DNA of 64,000 nt from NVTR01 sp036479015. Lineage in GTDB: Bacteria > Pseudomonadota > Alphaproteobacteria > Rhodobacterales > Rhodobacteraceae. Made by a program: the position numbers and the translations under genes. Below are positions 16,834 through 25,450 of this stretch, piece by piece. Where the stretch lies: assembly GCA_036479015.1 (NCBI GenBank), contig JAZGFB010000018.1, positions 74,175 through 138,174 on the forward strand, read 5' to 3'. Every line of letters begins with the position of its first letter. Position 1 is the first letter of the stretch. The notes below the pieces were generated by a model. The model had not been told where the DNA came from. It did no database searches and saw only the letters and a program-made list of their open reading frames with translations.

Positions 16834-17328
16834 CTACTGGCCCGGATCAAAGGGTAATGCTAATCCGTCTCGGCGCAATTGCGGGGCATTTTCCCTATTC
16901 CAGCGAAACAAGACCAAATGCCAGTGGGTCGGTGATTTTCGCGAATGGTAAATCATTCCATCCGCACCCACGCGCCGGGCAGCGTCGCTGCTATGCCAGC
17001 TGGATGGCTGCTGCCCCATCCGCAATTCTTCGCGCCAATTCACCCGGGTTTCATGGCCTTGCAGGCCAAAATCATCACTGGTGGTTGGGGCGCGAAAATC
17101 CAATAGATTTGCGCCGGACAATAACAGCGGCACAATTACGCGCGGCGGATCATTTTCCCGGTAATAGCTGTCGATCGCCACCGCTGCCGCCTGGGGCGAT
17201 GGCGACATGTAAATCGCGGGTTGCCCATCGTGATGAAAACGGCCCTGCTGGCTGGGCACAGCGTCCAGCACCCGCTTGACATCGCGTTCAAATATTATCC
17301 GATAGAACACTCCACCGCGCGGCGTCAT
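16834..17328 (-). CDS. RES domain protein (putative NAD+ phosphorylase-fold)
   Basis: A 164-residue protein. The RES-like pattern is visible: YR at 9-10, GRFHHDGQPAIYMSPSPQAA at 29-48 (Arg30, Tyr40) and GADGMIYHSRKSPTHWHLVLF at 121-141 (Ser129). RES toxins such as MbcT degrade NAD+ with conserved Arg, Tyr, Glu and Ser. The Glu expected about 11 residues after the Tyr is Ala51 here (Asp53 is nearby), so catalysis may be altered. No Xre/MbcA-type antitoxin gene is adjacent. Instead the start overlaps the trxB stop by 4 bases, so it is co-translated with thioredoxin reductase. A non-toxin role is possible. Confidence 0.7.
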   Translation of the reverse strand: MTPRGGVFYRIIFERDVKRVLDAVPSQQGRFHHDGQPAIYMSPSPQAAAVAIDSYYRENDPPRVIVPLLLSGANLLDFRAPTTSDDFGLQGHETRVNWREELRMGQQPSSWHSSDAARRVGADGMIYHSRKSPTHWHLVLFRWNRENAPQLRRDGLALPFDPGQ

Positions 17329-18278
17329 TCGGTATCAGCATCCAGCTCAGACAAATACTTTTCGGCTTCCAACGCTGCCATGCAGCCCATTCCGGCGCTG
17401 GTCACGGCCTGGCGATAAATGTGGTCTGTCAGATCACCGGCGGCAAACACCCCCGCAATTGACGTTGCCGTGCTGTCGGGTGCTGTCACAACATAGCCGC
17501 CCATATGGGTTTCAAGCACGTCTATGACCAATTCGGACGCCGGGGCGTGACCGATGGCGATGAAACACCCGGCGCAGGGCACTTCGGTAATCGCGCCGGT
17601 CTTCACATTCTTGGCGCGCACGCCTTCCACACCCAGCGGGTTTTCCGACCCGAACACCTCTTCCAGCTGATGGTCCCACAGCATTTCGATCTTGTCGTTG
17701 TTCAGCAGCCGGTGTTGTAAAATCTTTTCAGCCCGCAATTCACCGCGTCGGTGAATAACCGTGACTTTGCTGGCGAATTTGGTCAAAAACAGCGCCTCTT
17801 CCACGGCCGTATTGCCACCGCCAACAACCACAACTTCCTTGCCCCGGTAAAAGAACCCATCACAGGTGGCACAGGCTGATACGCCAAAACCTTTGAACTT
17901 TTCTTCGCTGTCCAGGCCCAGCCAGCGGGCCTGCGCGCCGGTTGCCAGGATCAGCGCGTCCGCCGTGTAAGTTGTGCCACTGTCACCAATGGCGGTGAAC
18001 GGGCGCTTGGCCAGATCGACGCTTAGAATGATGTCAGAAATAATATCGGTGCCCACGGATTTGGCGTGCTCTTCCATGCGGGTCATCAGATCGGGGCCCT
18101 GAACTTCGGTATCTCCGGGCCAGTTTTCCACTTCAGTCGTGATGGTCAGCTGGCCGCCGGGCTGGATGCCCTGAACCAGAACCGGGTTCAGCATGGCACG
18201 GCTGGCATAGACAGCGGCCGTATAGCCCGCAGGCCCGGACCCGATGATAAGAACTTTGCTGTGTTTCGTGTCAGTCAT
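17325..18278 (-). CDS. trxB: thioredoxin-disulfide reductase
   Basis: A 317-residue flavoprotein that reduces thioredoxin with NADPH. The FAD-binding GSGPAGYTAA lies at 13-22, the redox-active CATC at 136-139, the NADPH-binding GGGNTAVEEA follows, and the second FAD motif GVFAAGDLTD is near the C-terminus. Start at ATG 18278 (MTDTKHSKVLIIG); the frame is open further up but lacks family similarity. It is divergent from the Lrp-type regulator, with 193 bases between them, and is followed by the overlapping RES gene. Confidence 0.97.
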   Translation of the reverse strand: MTDTKHSKVLIIGSGPAGYTAAVYASRAMLNPVLVQGIQPGGQLTITTEVENWPGDTEVQGPDLMTRMEEHAKSVGTDIISDIILSVDLAKRPFTAIGDSGTTYTADALILATGAQARWLGLDSEEKFKGFGVSACATCDGFFYRGKEVVVVGGGNTAVEEALFLTKFASKVTVIHRRGELRAEKILQHRLLNNDKIEMLWDHQLEEVFGSENPLGVEGVRAKNVKTGAITEVPCAGCFIAIGHAPASELVIDVLETHMGGYVVTAPDSTATSIAGVFAAGDLTDHIYRQAVTSAGMGCMAALEAEKYLSELDADTE

Positions 18279-18392
18279 AATAGCCCCGATATTGATGTAA
18301 CGCCCGTAGGATATAGCGACGACAACGCGGCGTTGTAACCCCGGTTGCAAAGCTGTGATCCAAACCGCTATTTGCGTGATATTGATAATGAT

Positions 18393-18410
18393 ATTTCACA
18401 AACGTGAAAT
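18393..18410. promoter_or_regulatory. inverted repeat in trxB-lrp intergenic region, possible operator
   Basis: ATTTCAC-AAAC-GTGAAAT, 7-base perfect arms, between the divergent trxB and Lrp-type genes. Its position 62 bases before the regulator start would suit autoregulation; no direct evidence. Confidence 0.35.
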
Positions 18411-18471
18411 TTTATTGCGCAGCAGCCTGCCAAATTGTACAACATGCCAATCATCACCAGCAGGAGCAAAC

Positions 18472-18972
18472 ATGCCCATCAGCAAACTTGACCCGATCGA
18501 CCGCCAAATATTGGCAGAGCTTCAGGCAGACGGGCGTATCACAAATGTTGAACTTGCCCGCCGGGTGGGCATATCGGCGCCCCCCTGTTTGCGCCGGGTG
18601 CGAACCCTTGAAGAAAGCGGTTATCTTATGGGCTATCACGGCAATGTTGACGCCCGCGCCCTTGGCTTTGAAGTTCAGGTTTTCGCCATGGTCGGGCTGC
18701 AAAGCCAGGCCGAGGCCGACTTGACCAAATTTGAAAAGCTGTGCCAGGGCTGGTCGCTGGTCCGTGAATGTCACATGCTCAACGGCGAGGTCGACTTTGT
18801 TCTGAAATGCGTCGCCCCGGATCTGTCCAGTTTTCAAAACTTTCTGACAGAACACCTGACGGCGGCAGACAATGTGGCCAGCGTCAAAACATCGCTGGTG
18901 ATCCGCTGCGCCAAGGATGATCCCGGCGTGCCGTTTGATGTGATGGAAGAGCGCCTGATGCGTGCACCCTAA
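18472..18972 (+). CDS. Lrp/AsnC family transcriptional regulator
   Basis: A 166-residue regulator. An N-terminal winged helix-turn-helix (LDPIDRQILAELQADGRITN through RRVRTLEESG, about 5-60) is followed by the AsnC/RAM ligand-binding and oligomerisation domain. GGAGC before ATG 18472 fixes the start against a longer frame. Members sense amino acids; the target is unknown. It is divergent from trxB, so it may regulate trxB-RES as well as itself. The inverted repeat at 18393 is a candidate site. Confidence 0.92.
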   Translation: MPISKLDPIDRQILAELQADGRITNVELARRVGISAPPCLRRVRTLEESGYLMGYHGNVDARALGFEVQVFAMVGLQSQAEADLTKFEKLCQGWSLVRECHMLNGEVDFVLKCVAPDLSSFQNFLTEHLTAADNVASVKTSLVIRCAKDDPGVPFDVMEERLMRAP

Positions 18973-18988
18973 GGCGCAGGCCAAATTA

Positions 18989-19729
18989 TTAGCGCTTGTG
19001 GTTCAGCGGGCCAAATTCATCAACTGACGTGATATGCGGGAACAGTCCCAGAAAATGCGGGAACAGCTCGGTCGGCATCTGTATCTGTGGCTGCTCGCCA
19101 GGGTGGTAGCTTTCGGCCAACACACCGTTTGCCCGGATCAGATGGTGACTAGCCAGCCCCAGGTGAAACACCCTGACCGGTGAAACCGGGTTAATCCCGA
19201 TCACAGTGCTGCCATCAGCCAGCCCTTCCAGGCCCAAAAGTGGTGAACTAGAAGTCGTTGCCAAAACACCCGGCAAAATACGTGCCGCGGCCCCCAGCAT
19301 CAGGTCAGGGGCACCTTGGTCATGGCCGTAACCACCGTCAGTGACGCGAAATAAACGTGCACCAGGGACGCCCAGTTCCAGGTTTTGCGGATACAAAGTC
19401 ATCGAACCGGCCCACATCAGCGGCTGCAACCCACCATCAGCGGTTGCGATCATATCGCCGGGCTGCAAGTCTTCTATGGCAACATAGCCCTGTTCGGTCT
19501 GGATCAGCGTGCCTTGACCAAAAGCACTGAACGCGCTTTCAAAGATCGGCAACGCCGGGGCGACACAGGTTTTGCTGTCAACGGTGCCGTCACTGGCCAG
19601 CCATTCAATTTCATAGCGGCGGGTGACAACGTCTAACTGTTTTGGCTTAATTGCCGACAGAGCCTGACGGTTAACCGTCCAAGCCTGTGGTTTTACAGGG
19701 TTAATCTTAGTACGTACAATATAACTCAT
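18989..19729 (-). CDS. Hint domain-containing protein
   Basis: A 246-residue protein with a Hint (hedgehog/intein-type) domain. The core begins FGQGTLIQTEQGYVAIEDLQPGDMIATADGG (about 89-119), and a conserved His (LIRANGVLAES region) is near the end. Such proteins are abundant in Rhodobacteraceae, often at the end of secreted repeat proteins; here it stands alone with a short N-terminal region and no signal peptide or RTX repeats. The usual intein nucleophile Cys/Ser at the domain start is replaced by Gly-Gln-Gly-Thr, so self-splicing is not expected. AAAGGA is 8 bases before ATG 19729. It converges on the Lrp-type gene. Confidence 0.8.
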   Translation of the reverse strand: MSYIVRTKINPVKPQAWTVNRQALSAIKPKQLDVVTRRYEIEWLASDGTVDSKTCVAPALPIFESAFSAFGQGTLIQTEQGYVAIEDLQPGDMIATADGGLQPLMWAGSMTLYPQNLELGVPGARLFRVTDGGYGHDQGAPDLMLGAAARILPGVLATTSSSPLLGLEGLADGSTVIGINPVSPVRVFHLGLASHHLIRANGVLAESYHPGEQPQIQMPTELFPHFLGLFPHITSVDEFGPLNHKR

Positions 19730-19973
19730 GACCGGTCCTTTAAAGAAACCGTCCACAACTGCTTTACGGCCCCCACCCAAATGCAGAGGGACGTAATGGA
19801 ATTTGTATGTTGTTAGCGAACCATTAAGTCAAAATATTTCGCAATTTTTAACGAAATTAAGGCCAATTGCGGCACGCCACCTGATTTGTTTCCTGATTTT
19901 AGTCGAATGTGCCACAATTGGCGGCAATTCGTTTAAAATGCGGCACAGCTGATGGGCTGCAGATGTCAGATTC

Positions 19974-20114
19974 TTAGCTGGCTTTTGCCGCTGCCCGGTC
20001 AGAACAGCGTTTCGCCCATGCCTTACGCTCTGCGCGCAGTGCCCAGGGCATTACATTTTTGTTCTGTTCAGTGAATGTGATCGTGGCCGTTAGCCAGCGG
20101 TGTTTCGTGCTCAT
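19974..20114 (-). CDS. small basic hypothetical protein
   Basis: Probable 46-residue protein (MSTKHRWLTATITFTEQ...), basic and Trp/Lys-rich, ending in an Arg/Ala-rich helix. GAGG lies about 11 bases before ATG 20114; the frame also has an ATG at 20156 with a weaker site. The MPWA...RAERKAWAKR part resembles short conserved proteins I have seen in Rhodobacteraceae, but I cannot name a family. It is alone between the Hint gene and pgeF, with gaps of about 245 and 295 bases where I see nothing else. Confidence 0.45.
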   Translation of the reverse strand: MSTKHRWLTATITFTEQNKNVMPWALRAERKAWAKRCSDRAAAKAS

Positions 20115-20408
20115 AACCTGTACCTCATACTGCGCGGAAACTTTGTGTCCCGTCATTGCTCACAGGTGTTTTGACATATGATTTGGGCAAGGATCGGGCA
20201 GGGATGCACAAAATCAGCATTTAATCGACGCGTCACAATATCAGAGTAAAAATCCCAAATAAAATGTTTAATTCATTTAATTCAAATGGTTGAAAGGTAT
20301 CACCGCAAACATTTTTCGGGGCTTCCAGGCCCCGATGCCCCCGGATTTCAGGTGCCGCCACAGCAATGCCATGATTGTTGCCAAATCAGAAACAGTTACG
20401 CGCCAGCC

Positions 20409-21167
20409 TCAAAGCCGAATCCCGGCGATCAGGCGGCCATAGTCGGCCTCTTTCATATGCACACCACGGCGATAGGAAAAAAACCGCGTCGCATCCGCAT
20501 ATGTGCAATGCCCGGTCCATTGGGCGCGGCCTACACCGGCACCGCGCAAACGGTGCAAGCCAAAGGACGGCAGATCAAACTGATAGCGGTCGGCGCTCCC
20601 ATTGGCGAAAAACCGGGTATAGTCCGCATCTTCAGCCATAAATGTCTCTAAAAACTCGGGTCCCACCTCATAGGCTTTTTGGCTGATCGTCGGCCCGATA
20701 ACGGCGGCGATATTGTCGCGCGACGCCCCCAAACCCAGCATTGCTTCAACCGTGGCTTCCAGCACACCACCCAACGCGCCCTTCCACCCGGCGTGGGCCG
20801 CGCCAATAACGCCCGCCTCAGCATCGGCAAACAACACCGGCTGGCAATCGGCACTTAACGCCCCCAACACCAGCCCCGGCGTGACAGTCACCATTGCGTC
20901 CGCCTTAACGGACCCTGTGGCAAAGGCCTTTGTCACAACATGCACATCCGCCGAATGCACCTGATGCACAGTAAGAACTTGTTCAGCCTCAACCTGCATC
21001 GCCGTGGCAACCCGGCCCCGATTGATCGTCACCGCCGCTGCCTGATCAGATGATCCAGGCCCGCAATTTAGCCCCTCAAGCACCCCAGATGACGCCCCAC
21101 CCTTGCGTGTAAAAAAACCATGGCGCAGGGGCGCAAGACTGTCATCTGTGATGATCTCAAGTGTCAT
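20409..21167 (-). CDS. pgeF: peptidoglycan editing factor / multicopper-oxidase-like laccase domain protein
   Basis: A 252-residue YfiH-type protein. Members remove wrongly incorporated L-Ser muropeptide precursors or act as purine nucleosidase-like enzymes. The metal/nucleophile pattern is present: VHQVHSADVH (about 71-80), SADCQPVLFAD with the catalytic Cys, and GAAHAGWKGAL with His. The C-terminal GHCTYADATRFFSYRR is also typical. The start overlaps the stop of the midA-like gene by 4 bases (ATGA), so it is the third gene of lgt-midA-pgeF, an order common in Rhodobacterales. Confidence 0.92.
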   Translation of the reverse strand: MTLEIITDDSLAPLRHGFFTRKGGASSGVLEGLNCGPGSSDQAAAVTINRGRVATAMQVEAEQVLTVHQVHSADVHVVTKAFATGSVKADAMVTVTPGLVLGALSADCQPVLFADAEAGVIGAAHAGWKGALGGVLEATVEAMLGLGASRDNIAAVIGPTISQKAYEVGPEFLETFMAEDADYTRFFANGSADRYQFDLPSFGLHRLRGAGVGRAQWTGHCTYADATRFFSYRRGVHMKEADYGRLIAGIRL

Positions 21168-22228
21168 GTCTCAAAACCGGGCGGCGGGGGTGCCCCATTT
21201 TGAAATAGGGCAATGGCTTTGAACAACTTCCCCATTTCCTGGGGGTGGGTCAATCTGCGAAGGGCCTCGTCATGGGCTTCCAATTCATCGCCCTCAAGGC
21301 CAGCACCCAATTGCTGGGCCCGGGTTTCAATACCCAACCGGTTCAGCAAATCCCGTTGCAGGGTCATCGACGTTACAGACACCGTATCAGCCGCCTGGCT
21401 TAGGGCTTCAAAATCCACATGCGCCGTTAAATCCGCTTGGCCCGGCTCGGCCAGCGGGCTGACCGCTTTGTGGTCCTTCACCGCCTGAAACGTATCCCCA
21501 AGCGAGCGCCAATCACCGTAATCAATAAATATCGCCGCCCCACCATGTGCCGCAATGCGCGCAGCAACGGGTTGCACAAACCCAACAACCATAGGCCGGA
21601 TTTCCACCGTATCCCCGGATTTTGTATCACTTATACGCTGTTCCAGCGCTGCAACCGGCACCGCGCCTGCCAGCGCCATGGCCAGCTTATCGCCCTTGTC
21701 GGTGATCATATGTTCGCGCCATCCGGCACCATCCCGGCTAAACTGGCGCACCGGCAGCGCGTCAATAAATTCATTCGCAATCAGAAATAGCGGCTGTTGC
21801 GCCAGCTCATCAATCGCGTCGATCCAGGTCACATCATAGCCGGTCAGCTGTTCTTTTTGCGTCTCGCGCAGGGCGGGCGATGCTTCCAAAAGCACCACAT
21901 CCATCGCATCGTGAAACCCGGGCACCATTTTTGTGACCCGCAAAATATCCGCCATCAGGGTTCCACGCCCGGGGCCCAATTCGGCCAAGCTAAACCCATC
22001 AGGGCGCCCCTGATCAATCCAGGTTTGCGCCAGACACAGGCCCAGCAATTCGCCAAACATCTGGCTGATCTCGGGCGCGGTGGTGAAATCACCGGCCGCA
22101 CCAAACGGCGTGCGGGTGGTGTAATAACCATGCTTGGGGTGCAGCAGGCATTCACCCATGTAATCCGCCACAGTCACCGGGCCACCCGCAGCAATTTTAC
22201 CCAGTAATACTTCCTTCAGATCGCTCAT
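21164..22228 (-). CDS. MidA/NDUFAF7-family class I SAM-dependent methyltransferase
   Basis: A 354-residue protein of the SAM_MT_MidA (DUF185) family. ELGPGRGTLMADILRV supplies the SAM-binding loop, and the region with LIANEFIDALPVRQF is the family hallmark. The mitochondrial homologue NDUFAF7 methylates a complex I subunit; the bacterial substrate is not established. It overlaps lgt upstream (4 bases) and pgeF downstream (4 bases), so the three are translated as a unit. Confidence 0.92.
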   Translation of the reverse strand: MSDLKEVLLGKIAAGGPVTVADYMGECLLHPKHGYYTTRTPFGAAGDFTTAPEISQMFGELLGLCLAQTWIDQGRPDGFSLAELGPGRGTLMADILRVTKMVPGFHDAMDVVLLEASPALRETQKEQLTGYDVTWIDAIDELAQQPLFLIANEFIDALPVRQFSRDGAGWREHMITDKGDKLAMALAGAVPVAALEQRISDTKSGDTVEIRPMVVGFVQPVAARIAAHGGAAIFIDYGDWRSLGDTFQAVKDHKAVSPLAEPGQADLTAHVDFEALSQAADTVSVTSMTLQRDLLNRLGIETRAQQLGAGLEGDELEAHDEALRRLTHPQEMGKLFKAIALFQNGAPPPPGFET

Positions 22229-23124
22229 TTTTGTTTGCCTGCCCAGACCAAAGTTGTGATGCCAATCACAATCATCGGCACCGATAATAATTGCCCCATC
22301 GACAGGCCAAAACCAGCACTGCCAATGACATACCCCATAGGGTTGTCCGGGGTGATAAACTGCGCATCCGCCTGTCTGAACAGCTCTACAATAAACCGTG
22401 AAACCCCGTAGCCAACGAAAAACAACCCGGTTATCCGGCCGGGTTTTTTCAACCAGCCCCGCCGCCAGACCAAAACCAGCAGCAGTATTCCCAAAACCAC
22501 CCCTTCAAGCGCGGCCTCGTATAATTGCGACGGGTGCCGCCCGCACAGCCCTAAAATTTCGGGGCAATGCTGGGCCTGAATGCCGGGAAACGCCACTGCC
22601 CAGGGCACATCACTTGGCCGCCCCCACAGTTCTGCGTTGGTGAAATTGGCCAGCCGCCCCAGCATCAACCCTGTGGGCGTGGCAAAGGCCAGCGCGTCCG
22701 CAATAGACGCCGTGCGCAGCCCGTGGCGACGGCTGTAAAACCAAACGGCCGCAATAACCCCAATAAAACCGCCGTGAAATGACATGCCGCCCTGCCAAAC
22801 CATGGGTATTTGCCCCGGATTGGCCAAAAAATGCGCCGGTTGGTAAAACATAACAAACCCCAACCGCCCACCGGCGATGATGCCGATAATGATCCAGGTC
22901 AGCAGGTCTTCCATTTGTTCTGATGTTATCGGGCTGGCATCATTTGGCCACAGCCGGGGCGCTTTTAGTGCCGCCACGATCAGCCGCCAGCCAATAAGAA
23001 TACCGGCGATATAGGCCAGCGCATACCAGCGCAGCGCCAGTGTGAAGCCGCCAATTTCAACCGAAAAAATATCAGGGCCGATATTGGGGAAGGGAATGAT
23101 CATACTCAGCATGGCCAAAGGCAT
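22225..23124 (-). CDS. lgt: phosphatidylglycerol-prolipoprotein diacylglyceryl transferase
   Basis: Inner-membrane enzyme that attaches diacylglycerol to the lipobox Cys of prolipoproteins. About 299 residues with seven hydrophobic segments. LRWYALAYIAGILIGW near the start, the HGGF loop, GRLANFTNAELWGR and GRHPSQLYEA with the conserved His are Lgt signatures. Several ATGs lie close together: 23124 has a GGA six bases upstream, while 23112 and 23103 are also possible. The TTG at 23148 is unlikely. First gene of lgt-midA-pgeF, divergent from ubiK. Confidence 0.95.
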   Translation of the reverse strand: MPLAMLSMIIPFPNIGPDIFSVEIGGFTLALRWYALAYIAGILIGWRLIVAALKAPRLWPNDASPITSEQMEDLLTWIIIGIIAGGRLGFVMFYQPAHFLANPGQIPMVWQGGMSFHGGFIGVIAAVWFYSRRHGLRTASIADALAFATPTGLMLGRLANFTNAELWGRPSDVPWAVAFPGIQAQHCPEILGLCGRHPSQLYEAALEGVVLGILLLVLVWRRGWLKKPGRITGLFFVGYGVSRFIVELFRQADAQFITPDNPMGYVIGSAGFGLSMGQLLSVPMIVIGITTLVWAGKQK

Positions 23125-23206
23125 GCTTGTCCAAAATGGTGAAGTCAACCTTGAGATTTGCCAATCAGACCCCCATATACCCCTCAGGCAGATACCGGAG
23201 GTTCAA

Positions 23207-23485
23207 ATGCAGACCAGTAATAAAATTATGGACGATATTTCAAAACTGATGACCAACGCGATGGGCGTGGCCCAGGGCGCAAAAGGCGAAGCTGAAACAG
23301 CTATGAACAGCTGGGTTGACCGCTGGTTGGCGGATCGTGATTTTGTCAGCCGCGAAGAATTTGATGCCGTGCGCGCCATGGCGCAAAAAGCCCGGCAAGA
23401 AAATGACACGCTAAAGGCCCGGCTGGACGCGATGGAAAAAAAGCCCGCCAAAAGAAAACCCGCCACCCGCGCTAAAAAAACCTAA
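23207..23485 (+). CDS. ubiK: accessory factor UbiK family protein
   Basis: A 92-residue helical protein of the BMFP/UbiK family, an accessory factor of aerobic ubiquinone synthesis linked to UbiJ. NKIMDDISKLMTNAMGVAQGAKGEAE forms the amphipathic N-terminal helix, and FVSREEFDAVRAMAQKARQENDTLKARLDAME forms the coiled coil (about 50-80), followed by a Lys-rich tail. GGAGG sits 6 bases before ATG 23207. Divergent from lgt. Confidence 0.88.
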   Translation: MQTSNKIMDDISKLMTNAMGVAQGAKGEAETAMNSWVDRWLADRDFVSREEFDAVRAMAQKARQENDTLKARLDAMEKKPAKRKPATRAKKT

Positions 23486-23509
23486 GCGCGACCCCAATAT
23501 TTAACTGTT

Positions 23510-23540
23510 TTACCCAAAGGCACCCCGTTCCTGTGGGTAA
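23510..23540. other. hairpin after ubiK
   Basis: TTACCCA (23510-23516) and TGGGTAA (23534-23540) form a 7-base stem with a 17-base loop, 25 bases after the ubiK stop. There is no T run, so a terminator role is doubtful. The rest of the 249-base gap up to 23735 shows nothing I can name. Confidence 0.3.
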
Positions 23541-23734
23541 CTTGGCCCTGCAGCGCAGGTTTGGCCGCGTCAATCAAACATTGACCTAAATATGCAAAAA
23601 TAGCGCTTTACAGGTGGCGTGTTCTCAAACACTATATCTGGTAAGGGCGGCTATATTTTACACCGACCCTAGAGCACGCATCTAGTTTTAGCGGGTCAAA
23701 GACCCCGCAAAGCTAACAGCATAAGAGGTCAGGC

Positions 23735-24238
23735 ATGTCGCTTTCAGCGCAGGATATCCAGAACGAAGACCTACATCCAATTGATATTGTTGAACATTTG
23801 GCTGAACACCATGATTGGGAATTTGATCGCGTTGCTGATGATCAGATTGCCATGTCAGTAGAAGGCCTGTGGCGCAATTATTCAATCACGCTTGCCTGGT
23901 CTGACCAAGACGAAACCCTGCGCCTGATTTGCACCTTTGAAATGGAGCCGCCGGAAGAAAAACTGCCTAAAGTTTATGACCTATTGAACAGGGTCAATGA
24001 CATTTGTTGGACCGGCGCATTCACCTATTGGTACGCACAACGCCTCATGGTCTATCGCTATGGGTTGGTACTGGCAGGGGGCCAGGTCGCCGGGCCGGAA
24101 CAAATTGACACGATGATCACCGCGGCCGTAAAATCCGCCGAACGGTTTTACCCGGCATTTCAACTTGCCGCCTGGGGCGATCAGACCCCTGAACAAGCCA
24201 TGCAGATCGCCATCGCCGAAGCATATGGCCGCGCCTGA
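23735..24238 (+). CDS. YbjN domain-containing protein
   Basis: A 167-residue acidic soluble protein. The pattern (HHDWEFDRVADDQIAMSVEG, then a beta-rich part, LLNRVNDICWTGAFTYW, and LAGGQVAGPEQIDTMI) matches the YbjN/type III secretion chaperone-like fold common in alphaproteobacteria. Function unknown. AGAGG lies shortly before the ATG. It precedes proC by 61 bases, a neighbourhood I recall from other Rhodobacterales. Confidence 0.82.
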   Translation: MSLSAQDIQNEDLHPIDIVEHLAEHHDWEFDRVADDQIAMSVEGLWRNYSITLAWSDQDETLRLICTFEMEPPEEKLPKVYDLLNRVNDICWTGAFTYWYAQRLMVYRYGLVLAGGQVAGPEQIDTMITAAVKSAERFYPAFQLAAWGDQTPEQAMQIAIAEAYGRA

Positions 24239-24299
24239 TAAGGCGCTGTCACTTTCGCAACGGGCAGGCTAGTTTCACGCAAACACTGCGGGGAACACC

Positions 24300-25115
24300 A
24301 TGGATACCGATATCATATCAAAACGCGGGCTGGTGCTGCTGGGCTGCGGCAAAATGGGCTCGGCGATGTTGCAGGGCTGGCTGGATAACGGGGTTTCTGC
24401 CAGCGCGGTCTGGGTCATGGATCCGCATCCTTCTGATTGGCTGCAAAACCTGCCCGGCCTCAACCTGAACACCGACCTGCCAGACAATCCCGCCATCGTT
24501 CTGATCGCCGTTAAGCCGCAAATGATGGCCGACGCGCTGCCGGTATTACGCTCGCTGGGCAATGGCACAACGCTGTTTTTGTCGGTGGCGGCGGGCACGT
24601 CGATGTCGGCCTACCAGGCCGTTCTGGGCGACCAAACTCCCATTATCCGCGCCATGCCCAACACGCCCGCGGCAATCGGCCAGGGGATCACGGCGCTAAT
24701 CGGAAACCAAAACTCCACACCCTCAGACATGGTACTGGCTGAAACCTTGCTAAGCGCCGTGGGCCAAACCGTCAGACTGTCGGATGAGGCGCAGATGGAC
24801 GCTGTGACGGCCGTGTCCGGTTCCGGGCCCGCCTATGTTTTTCATCTGGTGGAAACCCTGGCCGCAGCCGGGGTGGCCCAGGGCCTGCCCAAAGACCTGG
24901 CCATGCAACTGGCCAAGGCAACCGTTGCCGGGGCCGGGGCGCTGGCCGCATGCGCCGATGAAACGCCTACGCAGTTGCGCAAAAATGTCACCAGCCCGGC
25001 AGGCACCACCGCCGCCGCGCTTGATGTGTTGATGCACCCGGAAACCGGCTTTCCTGCCTTACTGAACCGGGCCGTGGCGGCAGCAACAGCCCGCAGTAAG
25101 GAACTGGGATCATGA
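24300..25115 (+). CDS. proC: pyrroline-5-carboxylate reductase
   Basis: A 271-residue NAD(P)H-dependent enzyme for the last step of proline synthesis. The Rossmann motif LLGCGKMGSAMLQGW is at 13-27, AMPNTPAAIGQG and VSGSGPAYVFHLVE are P5CR signatures, and the C-terminal MHPETGFPALLNRAV region is typical. GGGGAA precedes the ATG. Its stop overlaps the csaA-like start by 4 bases (ATGA), so translation is coupled. Confidence 0.96.
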   Translation: MDTDIISKRGLVLLGCGKMGSAMLQGWLDNGVSASAVWVMDPHPSDWLQNLPGLNLNTDLPDNPAIVLIAVKPQMMADALPVLRSLGNGTTLFLSVAAGTSMSAYQAVLGDQTPIIRAMPNTPAAIGQGITALIGNQNSTPSDMVLAETLLSAVGQTVRLSDEAQMDAVTAVSGSGPAYVFHLVETLAAAGVAQGLPKDLAMQLAKATVAGAGALAACADETPTQLRKNVTSPAGTTAAALDVLMHPETGFPALLNRAVAAATARSKELGS

Positions 25116-25450
25116 GCAAAATATCATTTGATGATTTTTTGGCGGTTGATATCCGCGTTGGCCGCATTACCGCCGCCCAGCCCTACCCAGAGGCCCGCAC
25201 ACCGGCCCTGAAACTTTGGATCGACTTTGGTGCCGAAATAGGCTCCAAAAAGTCCTCGGCCCAGATCACCAAACATTACAATCCTGCTGATTTGATCGGC
25301 CAGCAGGTGATGGCCGTGGTTAACTTTCCACCCCGCCAGATCGGCAAATTCATGTCAGAGGTTCTGGTGCTGGGCCTGTCGGACGCAAACGGTGATATCG
25401 TGCTTATTCGCCCCGACGCTGACATCCCCCCCGGCGCAAGGATGCACTGA
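25112..25450 (+). CDS. csaA: CsaA-like tRNA-binding domain protein
   Basis: A 112-residue OB-fold protein of the tRNA-binding (EMAP/Trbp111) family, similar to CsaA, a proposed secretion chaperone. VDIRVGRITAAQPYPEARTP, SSAQITKHY and VLVLGLSDANGDIVLI are typical. It overlaps proC by 4 bases and the following dehydrogenase by 1 base (TGATG-type junction). Family membership is clear; whether it acts on tRNA or proteins is unknown. Confidence 0.9.
   Translation: MSKISFDDFLAVDIRVGRITAAQPYPEARTPALKLWIDFGAEIGSKKSSAQITKHYNPADLIGQQVMAVVNFPPRQIGKFMSEVLVLGLSDANGDIVLIRPDADIPPGARMH

Noticed and set aside
22225..23148. TTG at 23148 as the lgt start
   Set aside because: The AAGG in front is too close to the codon and the extra residues are not part of the family N-terminus.
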